64,000 nt of DNA from Rhyacichthys aspro (GCA_036850595.1 CM072151.1:17089307-17153306), one strand, 5' to 3'; positions 48,999 to 63,690 are shown, counted from the stretch's first letter. Numbers and translations are program-made. The notes: generated by a model not told the origin, from the sequence alone.

Positions 48999-51900
48999 CC
49001 TTCCAGAACTCAAGTATCTCATCATATCTATCTTCACGATAATAACTGAAATGTGGAGGATTACTTTGATGAAGGTTTTGAATATTATGCATTTTCAATG
49101 AAATGCCGAGCTGTAAATTATAGTCGGTGCCAAAGCCGATATTAAAATTCTTGGTCTGTTGTGGCAACATTGCGCGGTTAGTTCAACTCAACGATCAAAG
49201 GAGTCAATACATTTGGTGAATTTTTACTTTTTATTTGAAAGTTTGGGATGACATTGAGACATTTCCTCATTTCTTGGACATTTGTAGCAGACTTCATGCT
49301 TATCACAGCTAATTATAGCCTTTGGTGATGATTGTTGCTTACACACTACTTTTCCATTTGTATATCAGGTTGCTATTATTATGGTGCATAATCTAGTATT
49401 TACTGGAGGTCTGTAGTAATCTATATATTTGTATCATGGCACTTGTTATAGTCCGTCTTAGTCCGTCTGCCCAGTACTTTTCCAGCTTCTCCACCCTTTT
49501 TGCCTCATATCCCAAGCTCAAAGTTGGTTTTTCTTACTTGCACTGCACATAACAGTTTATTTGGGGTATTTTTTAATCATATTCTTACGCACTAGGTGGA
49601 CTTTTGGCCTGAGATATACTTCAATGTTCTTAAAAACTCTGCATATTTAGGAAGAACTGAAGGAAGAGTTGGAATTATTGATGTTGCTTGCTTTTATGTG
49701 TATCCAGTGAACAGTATTGTACTTTAAAACTGTGTTATTCTGCATATGTGTGTATAAGTTATGGCGGATCAGCATTTATTCTAGAGAATGGCTGTGCTTA
49801 TTTCAGACTGGGAAATGAGCTCCTAAATCAACTCCTCCACAGCCGACCCCACATGTGGAAAGAGTCGGATTGGTGGCGGGCAACGTCTTGGAAAGAAAAT
49901 AAACGACGGTATTGGACAAAGGAGTCGGTGCTTCCCTGGAACCATGTGACTGATTGGCTGCTGCCAGGCGCTCTGTGTCGTACATGGGTGGCGCGTTTGA
50001 TGTGTGCAGGTTGTAAATAGCTCCCGGCGGTTAACTGTTAATCTGTCGCTCAGTTGTGGTAATAACTGCAGTTATGCTGGTGAGACTGCTTTTCGGATTT
50101 GTTTCCTGTCGGTCCCCGGTTTGATGGTGGTGGTCTTTGGTACGGAATCAAACCTACTCCTCAGACTGCACCGCGTTTGTCTTTGAGTTGGCGTGCAGTT
50201 AACCAAAAGGAGAGCCAGCCAAGCTAAATGTTACTGAATCCTCACCCAGGACACATCGGGATGAGTTTGTCTGCTGAAATGAGAATGAGAAATCCCCTTT
50301 TACCTTACAACTAAGTGCAGAGCTCCCATGGAAAGCTATAGAAATGATTAAAATTGAAACGCATTCATCTGGATCCTGGTGACAGTTTGGTGGTTTACTG
50401 GTAGCATTGACAAAAGAAGAAGGAGGAGGTCAGAGCAAGAAATGCATGCGATGAGTGGAAAGGCAGCAGTTTTTTTGCCATGTTCTCGTCTCTCTTCAGT
50501 TTGTTATTCATCCTGTCAGTGGGGTGTGCTCGGGCCGAGGAAGAGGGGAGCGCTGAGAGTCGGACCTCCCCAATGCCGCTGTTTGGGTTGGCACGGCAAC
50601 GCAGGCCAGTCCTGGGACATGAAAGGGATCGCACATAACTCAGGTCACCAACTTTCAGTCTTCAACCTTTTTTCTTTTCTTTGTTTTGTTTTGTTTTTTT
50701 CGGTTACTTTTCCATTTCTCCATCGGCTCTGCCTCCGTCTTTTTCTTTCTCCTCCGTCTCATGTCTCGGAGGCTCTAAAGCACCAGCCTGTGCGGTGGAG
50801 GCAAGAGGAAGTGGACCATAAGTTGTTCTAATGATCGCGCCTGATTAAATATATTTCCCTGGCTACACTGCAGTTATGAAATTAGCCCTAATTATTTTTA
50901 ATTGAGGACTTTCTTTGCTTCCTCTTCTCACACACACTCACTTGACTTTATATGAATGTGGCTGGGAGCAGAAAGCCCAGGGGGAGCAAAGCAGCCGGTG
51001 GTGGGGTTCTGTCGACTTGACTTGATCAGATAGGCTGATGACATGGGGCTCGGGGTTTAATTAAGCGAGGCTCATCAGCTCCACTCTGCCAGTGCGGGCC
51101 ACTGGTGAACAGGCCTCACACACACAGAACCACACTCTGAACCACACAGAGAGCCCAGGAGCTACCGTCCCGCTCCGCTCTGCTCCACTGGTCCTGCTCC
51201 ACCTCTGCTGGCCCCATACTCCACAAATGAAGACGTCAGCTCATCACAGATGTGCGCTTCAGAAAAACACCAAGGATTATGGTCAGACACAAGCAGGTCT
51301 CTTCCAGATACTCCAGTAATGGAAGAAAAAAGCATGAAGACAGACAGACCTTTTAAGTATAATGTTTGTAAGAAACATGAGTAACAAAAGTTAAATAGAC
51401 TGCAATACATTTTCAGTAGACAAAAGGATATTAACTGCTGGGTATTGCAAAGACTCATTAAGAGGATCATTTTTGCATGTGCTGTTAGTGAATGGTAAGA
51501 CTTCAGTGAGTAGCTCAATATTAGTTATCACTATATACAAGTCGCTAGATGCATATGTTGTCTTTGGACGTGCACAGACCTCAAGATGGAGCATCCAGAG
51601 TTCATTGTTTTAGTGATGCTTACTAATCTGAACTGTTCCACCTGATGAGATTAGCATAGAGTTAACTTAATATGAACGACTGACATTATGACAAAATGCA
51701 GACTGCCATTAGAGAAACAGACATAAAAGTAACACACGCGGCTTAAGGGCAGCTTGAGGGCAAAACTACATAGACAGAATCCAAGAAAGCTTCTTAGCAT
51801 TCTTGTTTCATTTGTTAATCATAAAAAATACAGCAGCTGACTATTAAGTAGAACTGAAGTCATCGACTGAATATTTAGTGTATTAAACACACATTTGCAG

Positions 51901-52589
51901 CCTTTAAAATGTCTAACTTAAGTGTCTAACTTGGGCACTAACTGAACGGGAAGAACCAGTACTTTTGCAGTGGACTCGATGACCTTGCTGGTGGAATGAT
52001 GTGCACGACTATTTTTTCTAGTTATATTTATATAGATGACAAGCAATAATGAATAAGCAGGAATTAAGAAAACTGAGTAGACTACACCAAAAAGAGACAG
52101 TAAGTTTGTGTGACAGCCATATAATTGGGCCTCACAGAAGACCCACAGGCAACAGGGCAACTGCAGAGTCTGCCTTTTATCTACAGCTGATTTGGCTAAT
52201 TGCCAGCAGCTGAATGCTCTACAGCTGAGAACTGTCTGGAAGAGGAAAGAATACTGTACATATGGGACAGTATGTGACAGTTATAAAAAAAATACTGTCC
52301 ACAGTCTTGGGGGCCCTTTGAAGGACTGTATTAAAAAAGAAGAATGCTAAATTTAAATGACATGAGGTTAAGTAAAAACACATATCTTTGACCGAAGATT
52401 TTGGAAGATTTTTATGAATCAATCCTTAGAGCAGAATTAAAACCTCTTGATAAACTTTGATTAAATAGTGCAGTTGCCTCCAATAATCATGTGAACTACT
52501 GTGTGGACAACACAAAAACACTATAATGAATCATACTGATTCCAGATATTACTGTACAGCAATAGTCATCATATCTGTTCACTTTGTAT

Positions 52590-52765
52590 GGAATGGGTCT
52601 GGAATCCCTTCCCTTCACAGCCACTAGGTCGAAACCCTGTGGACCAAACATAAACATTTAGCCATAAATGGGCGGGCTTTAAGCATTGGTTGGTTGCATA
52701 CATCAAAATGTGTCCAAACATAGATGATTGTATGTTTGTTGGTACTGCTTCTTTAAATTCCAGTT
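52590..52765 (+). repeat. Dispersed repeat family R3, copy 2 (diverged)
   Basis: AATGGGTCTGGAATCCCTTC starts the similarity with the R3 copies at 27020 and 63530, and TTGGTACTGC near 52740 corresponds to the 3' part. The middle is poorly conserved. Confidence 0.4.
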
Positions 52766-55700
52766 TAAATCCACAGAGACCAGACTAATAGAGAAAGATT
52801 TAGAACTACAGAAGTGGTAACTGTAGTATCCTAAAGTACCCTCTAAAGGTAAAGCATATTCAAACCATTACTGTGGGTGTGGATTGTGAATATCATATTT
52901 CAAACTGTTGTCGAATGCAACATGTGGACCATATTACTGTTCTTTTACTGAGAAACATATTGTCATATCAGGTGATAAAGTATATAGTCAGCAGTAGCAG
53001 TGCCTGCCTCTCTGTGGAGTTTACACCTTTGTTTGCTTTGTAGAAGTGTGTTAGCGCTCACCAGAGAGTTCCTCTGCTTCGTATTTATGACAGGAAATGC
53101 ACATCATAAAAGGCCCGTAAGCATCATAATTCCTCTGGGAGTTGGACCTGTGCGATGAAAATGGATACTATCACAATCCCACATGGACTTTCAAACTTAC
53201 TCTAAACAGAAATCCACACCAGAGCCACACAGAGATGACAGCTCACAAGGGACCCGACTGGGACAGCGGCCCCTGGCCCCTGCACACGCAGCGGTGCAGA
53301 CCAGTGTCATCCGGTGACCCGTCGAGAGAGGGTCAGCCGAGGGGTCCGGCCAGCGCACCGCCCGCTCGATGGGATTCGCTCTGTCTGGGACTCCTCTGGG
53401 AAAACTTCTGTTTATCTCGGTCTCTGTTTTCTCTCTGCACTGAAGACATGCAGGCAGTTGTAAAGTTTACATGTTGTGCATAAACAAGAAGGGCCGCACT
53501 AACATATGACTTTGCTCATAAATAAGTGCATGAGCAGAGCAGACTGTCTGCTTTTTAGTCACTTGGTTTTTACAGTAAATCTGCGTTTTATCTGTAAATG
53601 CGGAAGGACTTGTTTACGTTTAGGATTCCAGTCAGCAGTGAAAGATGAGCTGTCCTAATGTACCCGCTTTCCTCCCCAAACTGTCCCCTCTGCTCCCCTC
53701 TCCTTCCTCTCTGCATGAAACTTCCTTCATTCTTGAATCTCAGGAACGCAACTTTCTCCTCAAGCACTTGGTTATATATTCATCTTGGAAGTTTCTTTTC
53801 CAATGTCCAGTACAAAAATTTATGAAGGAGCTATTTGTGATTTTTATATTTCAAATCTAATTGTTGCAAGCAGAGGGAGTATACAGAGAATTCTGAGTGT
53901 CCAAAAAGGCAGAAGCAAATAGTGCCATTGTAGCATAGAGCTCTCTTCTTCTACTTGTGTCTCCAGCTCTTCAGCAAGTTTTTAAAGCATGTAAACATAG
54001 CAAGTGTGTTTTCAGATTGATTACCCTCCACATTAAAGAGCCATTAGGGTTGAACAAGGGGCATTACCACTTTAGGAGGATTCATTTACTTCTGTTGATC
54101 ATCCTGTGCACAGTGTCTATAAAGCCAGACCATGGATGATGTTTCACACAGTGACAGGGCCAATAATGTTTCTGTCTCTTTGTCCTGTACAGGGAATAAT
54201 GAAACAGAAATAAACCCCGATCGTTGCGTCCTCCTCGGTCGTGCGTTCTCCTGGGCGGAGAATTCCTCCACGGCCTCGACACCAGATGGAAGCTCTCCTG
54301 GCGCTATGAGCTGGCCGGGTCATTTCCTGTCAGGAGGCCTGGTGTTAATCAAGGTCTGAGCCAACGGGAACGCCCCCCCTTTACTCCCCTACCGCCTCTT
54401 CTCTCCACGAACGCCCCCCTCATTTTGCAGAGAGGCTCACAAATACACTTCTCCCTCCCTTCCCCGTTTCCCCCCTTTCCTTTGTCTTCCATAAGTTAGC
54501 TTTGTTTATTACACGTCCATATATTCCACCGCCGGGCGACTCTGGCGGACATAAATCTCGAGGAGGTAATGTTCTCTGTTATCGCCGTGTCCCTGTAGGC
54601 GACTGCAGTCCGAGCCAATAGATGGACGCTGATAGAAGAGACCAGAAGAAAGGACAGTCTTTACTTCTTGTGGTTTGGTGTCTGGTCACTTTCTATTTTG
54701 TCTTCTGAAAGTGTGATGGACACGCTCAGAGATAGGCTTATCTGTAAGCTCCGCCCCCCTCCTCTGACCTCCACACTGACCAGACACAGGCCCACAGAGT
54801 TGAAGGCAGATGTCCCGGAGACTGTTAATGGTCTACGTGCTTTCTCTGCTGCGTTCAATGGGGAAACGCTGCCTCAGCTGTGGTTTTGCCGGGAGTCCTT
54901 TTAAACGAATAGAGGTTTATGTCAGTCATGTTGCCCAGGTTTTAAGGGGAAACATAATTCAGTTAGAAAAATCGAGTTAGGGCGAGGATGAGAAAACTTG
55001 GGACCGCTTTGGCAAGAGAGCACCACATTTAGGTTTAGGTTTTGGTTTGCGATCTTAAAAGTGATTTCATTTTGTTCCCTGCGTTAAAAGTTATTTCTCA
55101 AACAAAACCTAAATAAACCTTTCCATGAGTAGACCATGATTAAAGCCTTTTCGTATCCGTGAAACAGTAGAAAAACAACGAACGAGCCAGAAAATGGGTC
55201 CGCTGCACTGCGTTTTAACAAAGACGTTCACGTGCTAAAAATGTGTAAATACAGCAATAAGTAAAGTCAAAGAGCTGTAATGGTTTAAGGTCACACTGCC
55301 ATTTTTCAAAACGACATTTAATTCTATTGCTGCATTTTCATAATCAGCGGTGAAAAGGTCAACGCAGACCATCAAACCTCAGGGAAAATGACTATAGTGC
55401 TGACTCCATACTGGCCATGCTTATGTAGCTGCTTAAGATATTCTGGGTTTTTTATAACAGGGTTGTATGGGTTACTTGAGGATACATCAGACAGGAAGTA
55501 GGCCCCACCAATACTTCAGGCTCCCTGTTTTAGTGATGCAGGGTCATAAACATTGCGGCTATATGTACTCAACATTGGACAATTTTAAATCATGTCTCAT
55601 GCACTGAAAGAAAGGTAAATTTACTTGACTAATAGTTATTATTGACATATGTAAATAGTTCCAAACATGGCCTTCTCTATTCATAGAACTCTGCTTGTCA

Positions 55701-56488
55701 ATGCTCTGTTCTCCATTGAGTGGACAGTGAGCAGCTTGATTATTATTCTGAAAGCTAGAAATGAAAAACCAAGTGCTGTTTTGAACATTTGTTATTTCCA
55801 GGTGGTGCATATTCTTTATTTTGTTAACCTAAACCTAGATTTAATGTGTTAAAAGTGTGCAAATCTTGAAGAAATTGAGTGAATTGAACAAGACTTATTT
55901 AATCAATGTATAGTTAAGGTCAAGACATGGGCATATCTATTAAATATTACCAAGATACTGTAAAAGTAGTATTCAGAATAATATTTGTATTCAATTTAAT
56001 GCTCTAAAAGTGAAAAAAAAACTCTAGTTTGAAGGTGGAGGCTACATCCTCAACATTCACTGCAATGTCTGGTAGATATAAGTAATTCGAACAGACCGTA
56101 AAACCACTATTTTTAGTTTGGTTAGGGTTTGCAGTGTAATCAGACACCCAGAAATCACAGGTTGCAGTGGCTGTTATGTTTTAACACACCGCAAACAACT
56201 ACTTTTGAACTCTTTGGGGTTTACTGGGCTGGGGCTTGATACCATACGAACGTGTTTTCAGGAGACGCGACTCCTTTTATTTGGACAAAAGAACCTGATA
56301 TGTTTCTATTGCAGATGTGAGACTGAGACTCTGGACAGGAAGTTGTTTTTCTGACTTCACTGTGTTCATGTGCTTAAAATTCAGAATGTCATCCATCTTC
56401 CTCCTCTTGTCTGGGGCAGCAGTCTTAGCAGAGATGCCCAGACCTCCCTCTCCCCAGACACTTCTGCCTGCACAGTGACTGATTTGCT

Positions 56489-57005
56489 CAACCACTCTCC
56501 CCCAGCAGCGTAGTAACCTTTCCTGCTTCTTTTATTTAAAAATTTAAACGGTACCAATTTTTCACCACAAAATACTAGTACTGGTACGTGACATTAAATT
56601 GAAGTTTAGAGCTTACCTGAAACTTTTATCCTTAGAGTTTACTGTTGTAGACTGTAGCGATCATTAAACATTGCGTCGAAGCATTGCCAACATTTATCCA
56701 TGTTTAATTTGCTGCCCATTTCTCTATTTTTATCTTTTTTGAGCTGTTCTGCTAAAATAAGGCATATTTTGCAACTGAATAATCCATTTCCTTCGTTTAT
56801 TTGTTGTTCCTTTGTTGTTGACATTAGGGAGTGCTTATTTTTAACTGAAGCAAGCTGTGATTGGCCAAAATCCTGCTGTGGGCTGATCACTAACACTTAA
56901 TAAAATCCTTAATTATAAAGGCTAGATCATATCTAAAGGTCTCATTTTTTTCACAGTTGATTTGTGTTACAATGAATGATAGGTGATTAAACTGTCAAAT
57001 CAGGT
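56489..57005 (+). repeat. Dispersed repeat family R1, copy 2
   Basis: It begins CAACCACTCTCCCCCAGCAG then CGTAGTA, passes through TTTTCACCACAAAAT, TTAGAGCTTACCTGAA, TTAAACATTGCGTCGAAGCA, CATTTATCCATG and GTGATTGGCCAAAATCC, and ends near GGTGATTAAACTGTCAAA. With 61150-61655 (reverse complement) it defines the full element of about 510 bases. Confidence 0.8.
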
Positions 57006-57124
57006 AATGGACTTTTAAGACAGGACAAAAACAAAATCTTCTCCTTAGGCTTTTTTTTAACAATCATGCATGAGGACAACTCAGGATAAACTGACTTTCA
57101 TTGTAATTTGTAACTCAGCAGTTC

Positions 57125-57170
57125 AAATTTAACAGCGTGTCCCCGCAGGGCAACCGTAGGTGACACTCGG
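57125..57170 (+). repeat. R2 core fragment
   Basis: ACAGCGTGTCCCCGCAGGGC followed by AACCGTAGGTG matches the R2 core. No other parts of the family are clear around it. It lies shortly after R1 copy 2. Confidence 0.5.
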
Positions 57171-58589
57171 GTCTGCTATTTCTTAATACACTTGAGTAGT
57201 AAGAAAAGTGGAGGCTGGATCTTGAGTGTGCACAAGTAAGGAGTCTCTATCTCGTCGCCTACAGACCTCAGTTCCTATCATTTAAATCCCACTATCAAAA
57301 GAACCTATTTCCCCGTCACATTTTCTGTCTGCCTCTCCATCATCCATCTTATCTCGTCTTAGCTCGGCTGCTCTCAGACTACTCTCACTCCGGTATCCTT
57401 TGATGCTGACAGCTGCTTGCCGTCTGCACTGTGTCCGAGCTGGCCGCTATCACATCTGACCAAACCAAACCCCTCTCGGGCCCAGGTAACCGGCTCGTTC
57501 TGTCTGAGTCGGAGGGAATGAATGAATGAATGGGCCGTTGTAACTGTTCCCTGGCAGACTCTCACTGGACCAGAAACGTTTTGGCGCGAGAGGGCTGTCG
57601 TTATCGCGGCCATCCTGTGCTGGGATAATGAGTGTCTGCAGAGAGGCCCAGGATAAACTCAGTGCCCAGAAAATAAACACATTAGAACACACACACATCT
57701 CCCTCATAAGGGTCACCCCCTCACCCTTCACCCATTCGACACACCCTCCTCTGTATGAACGAAAACATACAAACTTAACGCGCTTCAGACTATTTTTAGC
57801 GTTTAATTTCCCTCGCTGTACTGGAGAGATAGCTAATCCACTGTAAGGGATGTGTTATATCCAGGATGTATGCTTTTAATTTTCTCCTTTTCCTGTTCTG
57901 CTTTTCTTAGACCTTGCTGAAGATTTTAACATTAGCTTTTTTTTTCGTTGAGTGGTAAGATACCGTTTGAGTCAGTTAATCATACAGCTAACCCTTTAAG
58001 AGACCAGAAGAAACCTGTGGCATTATACCACTCCCCCTAAAGTTGTGTTTTTATCATATTTGAAGCTTATTCTTAAGTGCAGGTGCACATTGCCATTAAC
58101 TAGAACAAAGAAGAAAGTAAATTCTTAAGTGTAGCAGTGCAAGGGGCTAGAGGAAGGTATATTAATGTATTGCTGCCTTTAACAAAAGGAAAATTGTTTC
58201 TGGTTTTATTTTTAGCTTTCAAACCTTTGAATTCAGAAAGCTTCACCAGTTTCCTAGGGATTCTAATTTTTGCCCAAAGTGAAACTGCAGTCTCTTGTTT
58301 ACTCCAAATCAGACAAGATATGTTACAGTACATGACATTTTATACTATATTTTATGGTACGTTTTTAACATCATGTAACATTACAATGAAGAACTCAGGC
58401 TGGCAAATTCAGTTGCATCTTGTAAATCTTTTTTATTAAAAAAAAAAGTGTTTTATTATCTATTTATTCTCATTTTATAGTTCCTGAGATTGTGCTGCAT
58501 TTTAATGTGTTTTTATTTGTATTTTTTTATGTTATTGTTCTTTTATTCAGTTTATTGCTGTCTAATTTTATCCTATTATTATTATTTCT

Positions 58590-58675
58590 ATCATTTTTAT
58601 TGTTGTTGTTGTTGATGTTGTTGTTATTATTATTTATACTATTATTATTATTCTTATTACTACAAAAAATCATGA
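58590..58675. repeat. TTG/TTA trinucleotide repeat
   Basis: Imperfect run of TTG and TTA units inside a longer T-rich stretch that starts near 58440. The leucine/phenylalanine-only open frame here is a composition artefact. Confidence 0.85.
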
Positions 58676-60102
58676 CAATAATGGACGCCTCACATATCTA
58701 AAGCAAGTATAGCACATTGTCATTTTCTTGAGCGTATATAAAACAAATACCATACTGATTAACACGGGTGGTTCGGTTTATTTGGGTACAAAAGAGCATC
58801 ACCTAGGAGAATTTATAGACGCTACTGAGACAGACAATCTCAGATAAGCTGCTTATGACCTCTGAACAAGTTTTGGACGTAGCTAGAGAGAGCCAGAGTG
58901 CAGAGTAACATTCATCTGTAGTGCGAACATGTGTTCCGCGATGTCTGACTCTTGGCAAAATAAAAACGGAGGATTAAGATTGATTACGCTACAACCTGTT
59001 GAACGGTTCTCAACCCAACCCTCATTACTTTACTTGGTGTTATTTTATGCCAGTAAGTGCTTATAATAACAGTGCGTTTTATAGCCAGTGTTCACGTACA
59101 GACTCTCACATCTGTCTCTCAGGTGTGAGCCACCCTCGGGTAGGCCTCCTCACATCACTGCACCATCAACATCCAGCACACACTATAAAGGACAGCTGCC
59201 TTTTACTCCTGCCTGATCTAAATAATTCTAAAACTAGCAACTCGTGTTAGTCCAAACGCTTCGATACACACTGTAGTTCCTGACCCATCCGTGACAACTT
59301 CACTGCGATGCGTGGGAGCGGATTAGCCGGTGTGTGTTTTGAATGGCGGGATTAACAAGTTTGTGTGCTTCCATGAGGGGGGCGCTATGTAAAGTGAGTG
59401 CGTGATCAAGAAGCACAACAGTGTCTTGTTTGTGTTATCGTAACCTATTTTTGAAAGCAGGGCCTTCTCATATGTACATTGTCAGCACTTTGAAATGGAT
59501 ACGCTGTACAGCACCATCTCACTGTACTGTTTCCTCCACATGTTAGAGGTCAATAAACAAATGTGTTATGTCAAATGTAGATGGGTTAGCAAGATTTTCA
59601 TTAACTAATACAGCCACATATAGGCCTATAGTGTTTTTTGGGGGGGTTTTTAGTTAGCCTTCATTCACCAATTTTTCACCGATTCAACCATTGGCTAAAC
59701 AACACTTTTTTGACAACAAATGTTAAACAGACAATACATTTCAAATGGAACAAACAACATTAGCTGCCCACAATTCAGCCTGAGATGGTTTTGATAAATG
59801 GCAACCAACTGGCTACATTTGTGTGTTACCAGTGAGTGGTTAATCATTTAGACTACTCCGGCTAAAAGTTACAATATGGAGGAGCCGGAGTTATGCATTG
59901 ATTGTTTTAGAACCTGTGCTTCCTCATCAAAGTCTGTTAAACAGAGCGCTGCCTGATGAGATTAGCACACACAGCACATAAATACACAATATACCTGGCT
60001 TGTAAAAGGGTTTTTTTTCAATCGTACAAGAAAATACTTTAAATATGCACATACAGAACCTTTTAACTGCTGCTTGTAGAAAGGAAAAAAGGAAGGCACA
60101 AA

Positions 60103-60134
60103 AGTTTTTTTTTTTTGTTTTTTTTTTTTTTTTA
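60103..60134. repeat. T-rich homopolymer tract
   Basis: Two T runs separated by a single G, followed by ordinary AT-rich sequence. Confidence 0.85.
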
Positions 60135-61149
60135 CAAATTACAATGACTTGTGATCACTTGTTCTCATATTGACTAAACCAAATAAAAATAGTTTAATGA
60201 TGGCACACAGACATAAAAACAATTCTACAAAAGTCTTGATTGTCACTTTTTCCATGTAATTAGCTGCAAGTAAAAAAAAAAAAAATCTCTTTGATTTCAC
60301 TTAAAACCTAAATGGACCTAATATGGTGCCCTGATGTGTGCCCTTAACGCTTAATCCAGAAAGATGATGTCCTTACAAAAGTGTGTTAGATCTGCATAAG
60401 TTAAGCACCTGGAGTAACTAATTGTCCATTTATGTGCCATCTAACCAGAGAAGAAGAAAATGAGACATAACAAGATGAGCTCATTATTACAACCCTAACT
60501 ATTAGCACATTAGTAATGGAACATGACACAAGTGATAAAATGATTTTTATTGGCTGAGACAGTATTATTTTTATCTCATCAGTGTTTTTCCCACATTCAT
60601 CCAATACAAATACTGAATTGTTTCTTTATGCGAGTGAAAGAGAAGCCCACAGAGAGTGTTGTCAGTATAATTTATGGGTGGGTCAAAGTATCAAGGTCAG
60701 GAATAATAAGTGTTTGAGAGCGGTCAGTGTAGCACAGCGCTCATCCACCCTGTAATCCACTTTGATGTGGACCTCGGGCCTGCAGTGAGATGTTTGTGTA
60801 GGACTCCTGCCTGTTTCAGAATGAGTATAATTCAGTTTGGTTCAGTTTGGTGCAGTATGAGTGTGTGCCCGGGTGATGATGGTGTCCAACACAGGGGACT
60901 GAAACAGGAAGTGAAGTGACGATTAGGAGGCTCTGACTTTTGCTTTTCCTGTGATAGTAGGCTTCCGATGTGTCTGTGGAACTCACCTCTTTATCTTACC
61001 ACCCCGCTATCTCCTACGACTACCCCCTGAGCATTTCATTTCTCTATTCCCCATGACAACAAAAGAGAGCCAACATTAGGTTGTGGGAACAGAAGTAAAT
61101 AAGAAGTTTTACTCTTTGGTTCTGACCTTTAAAAGTCTGTTATCTGTTT

Positions 61150-61655
61150 TTTTTTTTTACTTTTGCATTTAGTTTGACAGTTTAATCACTAACAGCTTAC
61201 TGTAACAGAAATCATCAGTTAAAAATGAGACCTTAAGATGTGAGGGCTTTATTTTTCCACAGCGGGATTTTGACCAATCACAACTCACTTCTGGTAAAAA
61301 TGAGCGCTCCCATTGGTTGACAGTGATATTAACAATGAAGGACCAAGGAAATAAACGAAGGAAATGGGTTATTCTGTTGCAAAATACGCCTTATTTTATA
61401 GCAAATCAGCTAAAAATAGAAAAATTGGCATCAAATCAAACATGGATAAATGTTGGCAATGCTTCGACGCAATGTTTAACAAAAATTGCTACAGTCTACA
61501 ACGGTAAACTCCAAAGCTAAAAGCTTCAGGTAAGCTCTAAATTTTGATTTAATCTAACGTATTAGAATTTTGTGGTGGAAAATTGGCCCAGTTTTACCTT
61601 TTTTTTAAACAACAAAGGGTACTACGCTGCTGTTGGGGGAGAGTGGTGGGGCTGG
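61150..61655 (-). repeat. Dispersed repeat family R1, copy 3 (minus strand, A-tailed)
   Basis: The reverse complement begins CCACCACTCTCCCCCAACAG and runs through AGCGTAGTACCC, TTCCACCACAAAAT, TTTAGAGCTTACCTGAAGC, TTAAACATTGCGTCGAAGCA, CATTTATCCATG and GATTAAACTGTCAAACTAAA. It ends TGCAAAAGTAAAAAAAAAAA. The terminal A-run suggests copying through RNA (SINE-like), although no pol III boxes were recognised. Confidence 0.8.
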
Positions 61656-63529
61656 GACAGGGACAGCAAAAATAAAATTGGGTCCTGGAACTTTAAGAAT
61701 ATTACACAACACCAATACAGAGTGTTGTTGTATTTTCATCCAAACTGCTGTGGAGTCATAATGGGCAAAAATTCAACAATAACATAAAATGTACATCGTA
61801 TATCATATATGATATTATAAAATGATTGGGTACTGTTTTTACCAATCACAAGTGGTTGATTATTGGCACATAGTGTTGAAATCTCAGCTAATTGAGGTTC
61901 TGAAGGACATATGCTAATGTCAGGTTATCGGATAATAAAAATAAATCATATTTTAACACAAGATCTGAACAGTGAGTTTTTCAGCTTTATGAGATCTTTC
62001 AATGAAACTCCTCTATGTGATATTTCACAATAACAGGGTCCTCTGTTCTCGCTGTTGGTGGCTGTTGTCTCTTGAATGAGTTCGTGGGTTGACAGTTTTT
62101 GAATGGCTCTGTAGTTTTCTTGCAGAAGTGGAAGAAAAGGCTTGTTTTCTTTGTGCTGTGTGGCCTCGGTGAGCTGTCCGTGCACTCAGCTTCACGTGAC
62201 ACCTCATCACTCTCTTGTGTGGAGAAGATGTGAGTCACGGCCCTCAGCGTGAGTCACAACGAGCGGATGAGTCTGTGCATGAGTGGACAGTTCGAGTCCA
62301 GAAAACTCCACATTCAAAACGAGCTGAATATTGTCGCGCGCTGTGCCTCTTTCTGCGGTGCTTTCGGTGCCAAAGAAATACATTCCAAATTAATCAATCA
62401 ATCCGCGTGCTTCGCCTCAACATGTGGCTTCAATCTGCGCGCTCTGTCAAGTCCCACCCCTCTTTTGCCCTTCACAGAGCCTTGTGACCAGCGTACACAT
62501 CCATGTGGTTAAAAACAAGTTATTCCGCGCTCAGAAATCTCTCGTTTTATGCCGTTATGACACATCGTCCTAAAATATGTGTATGTATTTAAAGAAATCC
62601 TTATTGTGACCCAGGTTAGAGCGTGTATGTCGGCCTTGTGGTGCGTTGATGGATGTGCTGGTAAACATAAGCAGCGTCTCGGATATCAGTGGCGTTTATT
62701 GCCCTGGGTTCAGATGTGGCTGCTTTGACTTGTTTATTTGGCTTCCAGGTATCAAATGTAACCCGCAACTCTCTCTCCAAACTCGCATGTGTATTCCCCC
62801 GGCCTGACCACGCAGTAATGGCTTTAGAGAGTCAATAAACAGTCATGCATGGACTTGTTCACACAAATACACATCACATGGGATGGTACATGTAGAGGCT
62901 AATGTCGTGTTTTGGCTTTCCCACACATTTGACCATTTTAACTTTTGATTTCCGCAATTCTGGATACACACGTATAACATCCAGTTGCATTCCTAGGTCA
63001 CTGCTTTCATTACACTGAATACAATATACACTTTACATTCAGATTCACTATTGTTGTCACTGCTCTTCGTTGGACATTGCATATGGTATATACAACACCA
63101 GGCTGGGGATATGAGGTAATTTATTCTCCATCAACTCTTGATGCATTGCAGTATATCTCCTGAGTCCTACATCCTTGTCCTTCCTAATGAGATCGGCTCA
63201 ATGACAAATTTAGAGCTACGCCTCCAATAGATAATACAAGAACTGAGAAGAATACAAAATAGCAGTGGTAAAATTTACTCATATGCTTTGAAAAGTTTGG
63301 CTAGAATGGACAGTTTAAATGGGTATCTTACTTACACTTTGGGCTATGGTTTGAGAGCTAAAACATTATGTAATACTGTCCCATGAAGAAGAAATGCTTG
63401 CATTCCAGGTCCAGCCCAAAACTTGAGCAATGTGTTTTTAAAGCCAAAACAGTTCAACAACACGCCTCTATTAAACTAAAGTTTCTGCTTTTCTGACCAG
63501 CCAGACCCATTCACTTTCTTAGCAATGTA

Positions 63530-63690
63530 AAGCCAGTCTGGAATTCCTCCCATTGAACCTCATGTATAACTAATCATAGCCAGGCTTTTCATGATGTTCT
63601 GTTTTTCTAATTGGTTGGACATTTTTCTAATTGGCTCGGTCCAGAGGCAGTTTATTCTGCGTATGTTGGTACTGCCCTCTGAATTCTGAT
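63530..63690 (+). repeat. Dispersed repeat family R3, copy 3
   Basis: It carries CCAGTCTGGAATTCCTCCCA and CGGTCCAGAGGCAGTTTATT then CTGCGTATGTTGGTACTGCC, parallel to the copy at 27020. A short ATTTTTCTAATTGG/CTGTTTTTCTAATTGG direct repeat lies inside. Confidence 0.55.

Noticed and set aside
49688..50020. 110-codon plus-strand frame, tryptophan-rich
   Set aside because: No match to SCFD2 or any family I know, and no convincing acceptor or donor in phase with the scfd2 exon at 44170-44449.
53142..53483. 113-codon frame with proline/serine-rich middle
   Set aside because: GC-rich patch with no domain or splice support; probably chance.
54132..54499. Overlapping GC-rich frames near 54.1-54.5 kb
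   Set aside because: Open in several frames on both strands, with no conserved motif and no consistent splice borders.
56639..56896. 85-codon minus-strand frame, with a similar 67-codon frame at 61317-61520 (+)
   Set aside because: Both are the same strand of repeat R1. The frames agree because the repeats are homologous, and R1 copy 1 does not keep the frame open, so coding function is unlikely.
58492..58701. Leucine/phenylalanine-rich frame that looks like a membrane protein
   Set aside because: Arises from T-rich DNA and a TTG/TTA trinucleotide repeat.
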